Shown here piece by piece: positions 1 to 9,919 of a stretch of DNA of 64,000 bases (the stretch's first letter is position 1; every line of letters starts with the position of its first letter). The stretch spans positions 83,787,895 through 83,851,894 of the forward strand of contig CM077676.1 in NCBI GenBank assembly GCA_039707655.1, written 5' to 3'. Both the position numbers and the translations under genes were made by a program. This DNA is from Elymus sibiricus. Lineage: Eukaryota; Streptophyta; Magnoliopsida; Poales; Poaceae. Below the pieces are notes generated by a model. It did no database searches. It was not told the DNA's origin and saw only the letters and a list, made by a program, of their open reading frames with translations.

Positions 1-273
1 AACCCTAGCTGTCGCGCTCGGGAAGGGGAGGGAGGCAGATCTCTCTCTCTCTGGTCTGGTCGTTGGCTCGGGGGGAGGGTCAGGGGAGGGTGGCGGTCGG
101 GGGAGGGCGGTGGAGGGGAGGGCGACGGCGGAGGCCTTGCACGCGACGAGCGGGGCGCAGAGGGCGACGGCGGAGGGGAGGGCGGCGGTCGAGGGAGGGC
201 AGTGCGCGGAGGGGAGGGTCAGGCCGGGGAGAAGAGAAGCGCGCTGTGTATGTAGGTGGGGGGGGAGGGTTAA

Positions 274-433
274 CAATGGCGCACCTCGGAGGGGTGCGCC
301 ATACATACATATAGCAATGGCGCACCTCTGCCTGGTGCGCCATAAATATACATATAGCAATGGCGCACCTCTGCCTGGTGCGCCATAAATATACATATAG
401 CAATGGCGCACGTCTGCCTCGTGCGCCATAAAT
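274..433. repeat. CACTA A left subterminal array, about 43-bp tandem units with inverted arms
   Basis: Four tandem units each contain AATGGCGCACC, a 7-9-bp loop, then GGTGCGCCAT, separated by an AT-rich spacer (aaatatacatatagc). Each unit can fold on itself. The same arm sequence is found in the array at 4757-5166, which identifies both as subterminal repeats of one CACTA element. In En/Spm such repeats are transposase-binding sites; that role is inferred here. The preceding 1-250 is GC-rich, low-complexity sequence (GGGAGGG/GGCGG) with no supportable gene. 440-715 is AT-rich with TTCAAAATTT-like repeats and also holds no gene. Confidence 0.8.
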
Positions 434-716
434 ATACATATTTCCAAATTTTGTTTAAAATGTTAAAAAAAGTTCAGAATTTCAAAATTTGTTTAAAATT
501 TCAAAAAATGTTCAGAATTTCAAATTTTGATTAAATATTCAAAAAATGTTTAAAATTTCAAATACTCTAAATTAAATAAGCACACATAATTATAATATGC
601 CCACATAGAAAAATGTGTAGATTAACAATATGCCATATCCATCTCCATAGAAAAATGATACATAATATAATATGCCCACACACACACGCGGCCGACACGT
701 CGTGATTCGATCTTAG

Positions 717-2307
717 CTATCTTTTCACAATCTTCTTGCCCTTCTTTCTCGCGGTTGAATAATTTAGCCCCGGAACCCCTTGAATTCTTCTCTTGAACGG
801 ACGTCCTTTAGGTAGGGTGGTCCTGCTTCTTCTTGTGGTGTATGGTACTTCATCGTCGTCGTCATCTTCCATCTTCGGGTCGCCGTACTTGTCGAAGTCT
901 TGCTCATTGGCGACTCCATCCATTCCGATGATGTTCCTTTTGCCTCTCCTCACGACAACATGACTGGGCTTTGACGGGTCGGTAATGAAGAAGCATTGGT
1001 CCACTTGGCAAGCCAGTACCCATGGCTCATTTTTCGCGGTGACGTTTGCGCCCGCGGTCTTGGATTTGGCTTCGGGTATAACCATGGTGGTGAAATACCG
1101 GTCTTCTTTTAGGACGCTCTTGGCCCATCTGACACGGAACATCGGGACCTTCTCTCCAGCGTAGCTCAGCTCCCAGATCTCCTCGATCCTTCCGTAGTAT
1201 CTGTCCTTGTCGTTACCGGTGTAGGATTCCATCGTTACCCCGGAGTTCTGATAATCGCTCTTCATGTCCTTTTCCTCGGTGTAGAATGTGTAGCCGTTGA
1301 TATCGTACGCCTGATAGGTCATCAGGTTGTGCTCGGCGCCCTGTGACAAGGCGAATATGAGTTTTTCTTCCACGGAAGAATCCTCATGTAAAGGGTACCA
1401 CAGAAGCTTGTCCTTGAACCAACGCGTGAAACATGAGTTGTGCTCTTTGATTATATCTCCGTCCGTCCTCTGTTGGCCTCGGTCATTGTACGTCTTCTCA
1501 ATAAAGGTTTTGTGCTCTACCACCCAAGGATCGACCACGTCTATGTGTTGTAGCGCGACTAGGTTTGCTCTTTCAAAGTCGGCGAGTCGACCCTCGAAGT
1601 CGACATGCATTTTGCGGCGACCCTCGAGGTGACCCCATCCAGCGAGCCTGCCGAGGTGCCTGTTGACGGGCAGACCAACGGGGTTCTCGATGCCTAGATA
1701 ATTCGTGCAGAAGGAGATGCACTCTTCGGTCAGAAAGCCCTTGGCTATGCTTCCATCTGGACGTGCCCTGTTGCGAACGTATCCTTTGATGACACCATTC
1801 ATCCTTTCGAACGGCATCATGCTGTGCAGGAACGTCGGCCCGAGTTGGATGATATCCTCCACGATATGGACCAGCAGATGCACCATAACGTCGAAGAATG
1901 CGGGCGGGAAGTACATCTCAAGCTCGCATAGTATCACCACGATCTCTTCCTGTAGCCTTCTGAGTTGCCTCATGCCAACCGACTTCCGAGAGATGACGTC
2001 GAAAAAGTTGCATAGGCCAAATAGCGTTTCACGGACGTGCGCGTCCATGATCCCACGGATTGCAACTGGAAGTATCTGCGTCATCAGCACGTGACAGTCG
2101 TGAGACTTCATCCCGCTGAACTTCTGCTTCGCTGAGTCTAGGTATCTGCTTATCTTCCCCGCGTAACCGTAAGGAAGTTTTACTCCTACGAGGCAGGTGA
2201 AAAACTGCTCGATCTCCTTCTGACTTAGAGTGAAGCACGCGGGAGGGCAGTCATATTCGATCTTCTTGGCCTTTTTGCCTTTGCGACGACTTTCCGTGTC
2301 CTTCGCC

Positions 2308-2344
<37 letters not shown>

Positions 2345-4274
2345 TAGGGCATTTTGCGTGAAGCTCCTCCCTGATGCCCATTGATTGCAAGTCTGCCCTT
2401 GCTTTCGGCCCATCTTTGGTCCTCTCTGGCATGTTGAGCAGGGTACCAAGCAGACTCTCGCACACGTTCTTCGTGATATGCATGACATCAAGGCTGTGAG
2501 GCACACGGAGGATCTTCCAGTACGGCAAGTCCCAGAAAACAGACCTCGTTTTCCATACCTTCAGCAGCGGCTCTGGCGCCTTTGACTTCTTTCCCGGCGG
2601 TGGGCACTCTTTCCAATTTTTCAACAGCTCGTCTATTTCCTCACCGCTCCTCGTACTTGGGGGTCTTCGGGGTTCGGTTTCACCATCGAACAGATCCTTG
2701 CGTTTTCTCCATGCGTCATCGTCGCGAAGCCACCTTCGATGTCCCATGAACACGGTTTTCGAAGACCCGGGATCTCTATCTAGCTGGCGATACGTTGTGT
2801 CATCCATGCACCTGACGCATGCACAAAATCCGTGGACCACCTGCCCCATGACATATTCGTAACCGAGATAGTCGTGCACCGTCGTGAGCAGTGCGGCTCT
2901 CATAGGGAAATATTCTTTCGCTGCGGCGTCCCACGTATTGGCTGGCGTTTTCCACAGCGTGTCTAGCTCCTCTTTCAGCAGCCCCAGATACAGATTGATG
3001 TCGTTCCCTGGTTGTTTCGGCCCTTCAATTAGCATACTCATGTGAATGTACTTCCTCTTCATGCACATCCAGGGGGGAAGGTTGTACATCCACACAAACA
3101 CAGGCCAGGTGCTATGTGTGCTTCTCTGGCTGCCAAACGGATTGACTCCATTGGTGCTCGCGCCCAGCATGATGTTCCTTGGATCGTCCCCAAATTCTGG
3201 GTGTTCGAAGTTCAACGCTTGCCACTGGCTCGCATCCTTAGGGTGACTCAGCATCTTGTCTTTTTTATTTATCTCCAGATCATTTCCGTCATCTTCTCGC
3301 TTCTTCTCCTTTCTATCCGCGTGCCAACGCAAGAGCTCTGCTAGCTTAGGGTCCGCGAAATACCGCTGCAGACGAGGAGTGATCGGAAAGTACCACACCA
3401 CTTTTCGAGGAGCTTTCTTCCTCTTCTTGTATCGAGTGACGCCGCACACCGGACATATGGTAGACTCCGCGTGCTCGTCCCGATAAATGATGCAATCATT
3501 CATGCACACATGGTATTTCACGTGCGGTAAATCCAGAGGACACACGATTTTCTTCGCCTCCTCGAAACTGGTCGGGCACTTGTTCCCCTTGGGAAGACGT
3601 TCGTGCCAGAATGACATGTTCTCGTCGAAGCATGCGTCGGTCATTTTGTGTTTTACCTTCATCTCCAGAGCCATGAGCGTTACTTTCAGGCGGGTATCCT
3701 CGGGCCTGCATCCTTCATACAATGGAGTAACCTCGTCTATCTCTAGTTGATCCAGCTTGGCTTTCTCTCGGGCGGCAGCTCTTGCGTTACCCGTCTGCTT
3801 GAGGAGCGGCTCTTGAATATGAGGGTCCTGCACCCAGCCCATCGATGGTCCATCGTCGTCTGCTCCAACATCTTCATCTTCATGATCATGCCCTTCGTCT
3901 TGATCTTCCTCATCATCATGTCCGGCATCTTCTACATGATGACTGTGTCCTGCATCTACTTCGTGATCATGTCCTGGAGATTCTTCGTCTTCTCGCCCGC
4001 CCTCGCCGCTATTGTCTTGCTGCCCTTCCTAATTTCTTGCCCGGCCCCCATGGACGACTTCATAATCATCTTCATCACCTTGCCACCGATAGCCATCCAT
4101 GAAACCACGCACGAGCAGGTGGTCCCGCACCTGTCTGGAATCCGGGTCCATAAGGCTCTTCAGCTTGCATCTTCGACACGGACATCTTATCTCCGTCTCG
4201 TTCTTTGGAAGCATCTCGGCCTTCGCGGAGCTCAAAAACCTATTCACGATGCCTTCGGTCATCGTGCGGACCAT
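717..4274 (-). pseudogene. TNP2-type CACTA transposase (element A), one in-frame stop
   Basis: This encodes the large transposase that excises and inserts CACTA elements in the nucleus. I start it at the ATG at 4274 (MVRTMTEGIV), because the residues after it match the transposase-associated N-terminal domain (CPCRRCKL; RDHLLVRGFMDGY). The frame then continues to 717, about 1185 codons, the usual length for TNP2. Domains in order are the N-terminal associated domain, an acidic Asp/Glu/His-rich linker, a zinc-finger-like CPVCGVTRY, the Transposase_21 core (GVNPFG; NLPPWMCMKRKY; GPKQPGNDI; HSLDVMHITKN), DUF4218 (LKSHDCHVLMTQ-like; MPFERMNGVIKGY), DUF4216 (YYGRIEEIWEL) and a basic tail. A single TAG at 4029-4031 interrupts the frame in the acidic linker, so a full-length protein is not made unless that stop is bypassed. 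A (GAT)n tract at about 2308-2344 encodes a run of Asp. Confidence 0.85.
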
Positions 4275-4756
4275 GGTCGCCTGCGGGGTAGAGCAAAACG
4301 ATATTTTAGAACCAAAAAAAAATTTGGCATGACTTTGCCTAAAAATAGGACCAAAAAGAATGCATAGTGCCAAATTCTCGCCGAAACGGAAATGAATCAA
4401 CATTCCGGCAAAATATTGGCAACTATCGCATTTCAAATACCGGTACCTGCAAACACAAACATATGCAACACCACAAACATACGTAGATCTAGCTCAATGA
4501 GAAAAGTGTAGATCTAGGCCATAAAAAGTGTGTACGTTGGAGGGAGAAAAAAGTAGATCTAGAACATAAAGAAAGCTTTCCCCTTACTTACCTATCAAAA
4601 AAAGGAAATTTAACCACTTAATTTGGGTGAATCTATGGTGCAAATGAGGTGAGGAGGAGGAGGCAGTCGAGACCAAGCTTGGTAGAGGTGGAGAGAATGA
4701 AGTGGGGGGAAAGTGAGTGTGGTAGGTGGCTGTCAAAAATATCTAGCTGCTCTCAG

Positions 4757-5166
4757 GTTACCAATGGCGCACCTCCTAAGAATGCGCCATTGGTAACCAG
4801 GGTTACTAATGGCGCACCTGGTGTGTGGTGCGCCATTACTAGTTTTGAAAAAAAAATTGAAAAAAAAATTGTTAGTAGTGGCGCACCAGGGTGTGGTGCG
4901 CCATTACTAGTTAAAACTAGTAATGGCGCACCACACCCCGGTGCGCCATTACTAGTTTTGAAAAAAAAAATTGTTAGTAGTGGCGCACCAGGGTGTGGTG
5001 CGCCATTACTAGTTAAAACTAGTAATGGCGCACCACACCCCGGTGCGCCACTGGTAAGTCTGGGGAGGGGGGTGTGCCCAGGAGAAACTTAGCAGTGGCG
5101 CACCACACACCAGGTGCGCCATTAGTAATATGGACATTAATGGCGCACCACATACATGGTGCGCCA
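4757..5166. repeat. CACTA A right subterminal inverted-repeat array
   Basis: At least seven inverted-repeat units have arms AATGGCGCACC/GGTGCGCCATT. They include a block of about 103 bp that is duplicated in tandem (near 4869-4970 and 4972-5050), in which two hairpins are joined by ACTAGTTAAAACTAGT. The array lies directly inside the terminal repeat ending at 5205. 4437-4756, between the transposase start and the array, holds no gene; it is probably the leader and promoter side of the transposase. Confidence 0.82.
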
Positions 5167-5205
5167 TTAATGTCCATATTAGCTATAGCCGTTTTCCTAG
5201 TAGTG

Positions 5206-8200
5206 TTCACTGTGAAGGGAGCAATTTCATGAAACTTTTCATAATCTTCTGACATGTCTGTCTTGTCCTCCACTCCCACGATGTTTCTTTTCCCTGAAAG
5301 AACTATGTGGCGCTTTGGCTCATTGTAAGATGTATTCGCTTCCTTATCTTTTCTTTTTCTCGGCTTGGTAGACATGTCCTTCACATAGAAAACCTGCGCC
5401 ACATCATTGGCTAGGACGAATGGTTCGTCTGCGTACCCAAGATTGTTGAGATCCACTGTTGTCATTCCGTACTGCGGGTCTTCCTTTACCCCGCCTCCTG
5501 TCAGATTGACCCATTTGCACCGAAACAAAGGGACCTTCAAACCACATCCATAGTCAAGTTCCCATATCTCCTCTATGTAACCATAATATGTGTCCTTTGG
5601 CCTATTGGTGTTTGCTGCATCAAAGCGGACACCACTGTTTTGGTTGGTGCTCTTTTTATCTTGGGCGATCGTGTAAAATGTATTCCCATTTATCTCGTAC
5701 CCTTTGAAAGTCAATATAGTCAAATATGGTAACTTGGACAGCAAGTACAGCTCATCTGCAACAGTGTCGTAATGCATGAGACGTGTCTGCAACCAACCGG
5801 CGAAAGTCCCCGTTTGTTCATGTGTAATCCAGTCGTCAGACTGCTCCGGGTGTTTGGAGCGTAGAATATTCTTGTGTTCCTCGATATACGGAGCCACCAA
5901 GGTGGAACTTTGTAGAACTGTGTAGTGTGCTTGCGCCCAAGAATGCCCGTCATGGCATATTACTGAATTCTTTCCTAGCGTGCCTTTTCCACCCAGTCTG
6001 CCCTGATGCCGCGATTCAGGAACACCAATCGGCTTAAGGTCAGGAATAAAGTCAACACAAAACTCAATGACCTCCTCTGTTTCATGGCCCTTGGAGATGC
6101 TTCCTTCTGGCCTAGCACGGTTATGAACATATTTCTTTAAGACTCCCATGAACCTCTCAAAGGGGAACATATTGTGTAGAAACACAGGACCCAGAATGGC
6201 AATCTCTTTGACTAGGTGAACTAGGACGTGCGTCATGATATTGAAGAAGGATGGTGGGAACACCAACTCGAAACTGACAAGACATTGCACCAAATCATTC
6301 TCTAACCTTGGTATGATTTCTGGATCGATTACCTTCTGAGAGATTGCATTGAGGAATGCACATAGCTTCACAATGGCTAATCGAACGTTTTCCGGTAGAA
6401 GCCCCCTCAATGCAACCGGAAGCAGTTGCGTCATAATCACGTGGCAGTCATGAGACTTTAGGTTCTGGAACTTTTTCTCTGCCATATTTATTATTCCCTT
6501 TATATTCGACGAGAAGCCAGACGGGACCTTCATACTGAGCAGGCATTCGAAGAAGATTTCCTTCTCTTCTTTGGTAAGAGCGTAGCTGGCATGACCTTGA
6601 TACTGCTTTGGATCCATGCCGTCTTTTCCGTGCATACGTTGCTGGTCCTCCCGTGCCTCCGGTGTATCTTTTGTCTTCCCATACACGCCCAAGAAGCCTA
6701 GCAGGTTCACGCAAAGATTCTTCGTCACGTGCATCACATCGATTGCAGAGCGGACCTCTAGGTCTTTCCAATAGGGTAGGTCCCAAAATATAGATTTCTT
6801 CTTCCACATGGGTGCGCGTCCGTCAGCGTCATTCGGAACAGATTGTCCGCCAGGACCCTTTCCAAAGATTACTTTTAAATCCTTGACCATATCAAGTATA
6901 TCATCACCAGTACGGTGGCGAGGCTTCTTCCGGTGATTTGCCTCACCTTTGAAATGCTTGCCTTTCTTTCTTACGGGATGCCTGCTCGGAAGAAATCGAC
7001 GATGTCCCAGGTACACATTCTTCTTACATTTATCCAAATATATACTGTCGGTATCATCTAAACAGTGCGTGCATGCGTGGTATCCCTTGTTTGTCTGTCC
7101 TGAAAGGTTACTGAGAGAAGGCCAATCATTGATGGTTACAAACAGCAACGCTCGCAGGTCAAATTCCTGCTGTTTGTGCTCATCCCACGCACGTACACCT
7201 TCTATACTCCACAGCTCTAAAAGTTCTTCAACTAATGGCCTTAGGTACACATCAATGTCGTTGCCGGGTTGCTTGGGGCCTTGGATGAGCACTGGCATCA
7301 TAATGAACTTCCGCTTCATGCACAACCAAGGAGGAAGGTTATAGATACATAGAGTCACAGGCCATGTGCTATGATTGTTGCTCTGCTCCCCAAAAGGATT
7401 AATGCCATCTGCACTTAAACCAAACCATACGTTCCTTGCGTCATCTGCAAAGTCCTTCCACTTTCTCTCGATTTTTCTCCACTGCGATCCGTCAGCGGGT
7501 ACTCTCAACTTCCCGTCTTTCTTACGGTCTTCTTTGTGCCATCGCATCAACTTGGCATGCTCTTTGTTTTGGAACAAACGTTTCAACCGTGGTATTATAG
7601 GAGCATACCACATCACCTTGGCAGGAATCTTCTTCCTGGGGCGCTCGCCCTCAACATCACCAGGGTCATCATGGCTGATCTTATAGCGCAATGCACCGCA
7701 TACCGGGCATGCATTCAAATCCTCGTACTCACCGCGGTAGAGGATGCAGTCATTAGGGCATGCATGTATCTTCTGACCTCTAATCCTAGAGGGCAGACAG
7801 CCTTCTTTGCTTCGTACGTACTGTCGGGCAATTCGTTGTCCTTTGGAAGCTTCTTCTTTAACATTATCAGCAACTTTTCAAATCCCTTGTCAGATACACC
7901 ATTCTCTGCCTTCCATTGCAGCAATTCCAGTGTGGTACCCAGCTTTTTCTTGTCATCTTCGCAATTTGGGTACAACAATTTCTTGTGATCCTCTAACATG
8001 CGCTGCAACTTCAGCTTCTCCTTTTCACTTGCGCAGTTTCTCTTTGCATCGGCAATGGCCCGACCAAGATCATGAGCGGGCTCATCTGATGCCTCTTCTT
8101 CAGCTTCTTCCCGCATTGCCGGCTCAGCTTCTTCCCCCATTGTTGTACCATCGTATTCAGGGAACCCATGGCCAGGATAGCTGTCGTCATCCTCTTCTTC

Positions 8201-8455
8201 TTCATTCTCTTCCATTAGGACCCCTCTTTCTCCGTGCTTGGTCCAACAGTTATAGCCGGACATGAAACCGGACTGAAACAGGTGGACGTGAATGGTTCTT
8301 GAGTTAGGGTAATTTCGATCATTCTTACAGCCAACACATGGACAATACATAAAACCATCCGCCCGCTTGTTTGCCTCAGCCGCAACCAGAAAAGTACGCA
8401 CGCCATTAATGAACTGGGGAGAGCATCGGTCATCGTACATCCATTGCCGGCTCAT
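5206..8455 (-). pseudogene. TNP2-type CACTA transposase (element B), frameshifted and cut by element A
   Basis: The start is the ATG at 8455 (MSRQWMYDDRCS), chosen because it begins the transposase-associated domain (FINGVRTFLVAA; CPCVGCKNDR; GFMSGYNCW). An acidic linker and a Lys-rich helical stretch follow. The Transposase_21 core is recognisable (CPVCGALRYK; GINPFGEQSN; NLPPWLCMKRKF; AIDVMHVTKNL), then DUF4218 (LKSHDCHVIMTQ; FPFERFMGVLKKY) and DUF4216 (YYGYIEEIWELDY). At about 7775/7776 the frame changes: the residues before and after the point fit the family in different frames, as expected from a one-base deletion, so the protein stops 20 codons later at 7715. The C-terminus after 5206 is replaced by translation of element A's terminal repeats, giving a meaningless tail to 5019. 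It is non-functional. Confidence 0.85.
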
Positions 8456-8547
8456 CTTCATTACACAACACCGAAAAGACCAAATTAATACAGGTTCATA
8501 CATAAAGTTCATACACACTTGTTCTCATAAAACAACATACAAACTCT

Positions 8548-8992
8548 CTAGCTAAAGCATTTAAATGCAACAACAAATGCGATCAAGATCGCAACTAAGG
8601 TAACAATTGATCCAACAGCATAGTGATACCAAGCCTCACTATCAATGGCATATTTTTTAAATTTTCTAATCTTCAAGCGCATTGCATCCATCTTGATCTT
8701 GTGATCATCGACGACATCGGCAACATACAACTCCAGTTTCATCTTCCCTTCTTCAATTCTTTTCAATTTTTCTTTCAAATACTCGTTTTCTTTTTCAACT
8801 AAATTTAACCTCTCGACAAGAGGGTCGGTTGCAATTTCCGGTTCACATACCTCCTAGATAAAAATATCTATGTCAACTTGATGGGCATAATTTGTCATAA
8901 ACACAAAATGCAACAAATAGTTATAAAAGAGAATATACCACATCCGAATCATAAACCGTACAAGGGCCGACGGGGACGGATATCAAAGTCAT
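8548..8992 (-). CDS. small coiled-coil protein with C-terminal membrane segment, CACTA B gene 2
   Basis: I read two exons on the minus strand: 8992-8939 (starting MTLISVPVGPCTVYDSDV), a donor GTATAT, an 85-bp intron, the acceptor TTTTTATCTAG, then 8853-8548. The result is about 119 residues. The middle is rich in Lys/Glu heptads (VERLNLVEKENEYLKEKLKR), a likely coiled coil. The C-terminus has one hydrophobic segment (SIVTLVAILIAFVVAF) followed by KCFS, so it may be tail-anchored. It lies just upstream of, and parallel to, the transposase gene inside element B, the place of the second gene in many CACTA elements. It has no resemblance I can see to TnpA-type DNA-binding proteins, and I do not know its function. 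The splice model is inferred from sequence only. Confidence 0.55.
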
Positions 8993-9503
8993 GGCACTAT
9001 GTATAACAAACAACGTACGGGTAAGAAAATTATACAAGTAACTATATATCTAAATCACACAAACATGATTTTTTTTTTATAAAAAAGATAAGAACAAGAG
9101 GCTCACCAAGGTGGTGCCGGCGACGGGACGGTGCGGGCGATCGACGGTGGTTAGGACGGGGACGGGAAGGCACTAAGTAAACCACACCTACATATACAAA
9201 CTAAGAGTTAATTTGAGCTCAAATTGCATATAAATCAAATAAACTACCACATATAATTACTCCCAAACTAAAACCCACAAATCACTATACTTATAGAGCA
9301 TTGCAAGAGCTAATCTACCAATGAGAGATGAAAGGACAAAGTTGCTAACCTTTGTGATCACTTGGATGGATGGGGGGCCTTCAAATCTTGAAAATTTTTT
9401 GCAAAAATGGAGGATGAGCTCGAGCAAGAGGGGAAGAACAGAGAGGAGAGGAAAGGGGAAAAACAGAGAGCTTCGGCTCGGGCTGGACAGGTTTATATAG
9501 TGA

Positions 9504-9877
9504 CACCTTTAGTCCCGGTTCATGTAACAAACCGGGACTAAAGGTTAACCTCTAGTCCCGGTTTGTGACACGAACCGGGACTAAAGGGGATCGTGGGGCC
9601 CCAGCCTCACACCAGCCTGCCACCAGACCTTTAGTCCCGGTTTGTGTCACGAACCGGGACTAAAGGCTAACCTCTAGTCCCGGTTCGTGCCACGAACCGG
9701 GACTAAAGGGATTGGTGGGGCCCCAGCCTGACACCAGCCTGCCACCACCTCTTTAGTCCCGGTTCGTGGCACGAACCGGTACTAGAGGTTCAACACGAAC
9801 CGGGACTAATGATGCACGCTTGCCTAGCCATTGGAACCGGCACTAATGGTCACATTAGTGCCGGTCCATTTACAAAC
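9504..9877. repeat. CACTA B subterminal inverted-repeat array (CCGGGACTAAAGG units)
   Basis: At least five hairpin units have arms TTTAGTCCCGGTT and AACCGGGACTAAAGG around 6-10-bp loops. They alternate with a copy of GGGGCCCCAGCCT(C/G)ACACCAGCCTGCCACCA, so a larger unit of about 120 bp is itself repeated two to three times. The array sits just inside the terminal repeat at 9919 and probably contains transposase-binding sites. 8993-9503, between it and the small gene, is AT-rich, contains no supported gene and is likely promoter and leader. Confidence 0.8.
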
Positions 9878-9919
9878 CGGGAATAATGTATCTCACGTAA
9901 AATAGTTTTTCTACTAGTG

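Larger units (their letters stand above)
1..5205 (-). mobile_element. CACTA (En/Spm) DNA transposon A, left end outside the window
   Basis: The right terminus is visible at 5205: read on the minus strand the element begins CACTACTAGGAAAACGGC, the typical CACTA terminal inverted repeat. Just inside it lies a dense array of short inverted repeats built on GGCGCACC/GGTGCGCC, and a similar array recurs at 274-433 towards the other end. Between them is a TNP2-type transposase gene on the minus strand. The left terminus is not seen, so the element starts before the window. It is inserted in the reading frame of a second CACTA transposase gene (element B); the 3-bp target duplication would be TTC at 5206-5208, with its partner outside the window. 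The identification is secure; the full length is unknown. Confidence 0.88.
5206..9919 (-). mobile_element. CACTA DNA transposon B (part), interrupted by element A
   Basis: The right terminus is at 9919: on the minus strand it reads CACTAGTAGAAAAACTATTT, a CACTA end. It is followed inward by CCGGGACTAAAGG-type inverted repeats, a small gene and a TNP2 gene, all on the minus strand. At 5205/5206 the coding frame of B runs straight into the terminus of element A, so A inserted into B; the rest of B lies before the window. The subterminal repeats of A and B have unrelated sequences, so these are two different CACTA families. The target duplication of B should be TAT (9920-9922), with its partner outside. 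Confidence 0.85.

Noticed and set aside
1..8. AACCCTAG at the window start as a telomere-type repeat
   Set aside because: A single unit followed by unrelated GC-rich sequence; not an array.
274..433. Regularly spaced repeats resembling a CRISPR array
   Set aside because: Units are hairpins repeated along with their spacers, in a plant transposon next to a CACTA transposase; there are no unique spacers and no cas genes.
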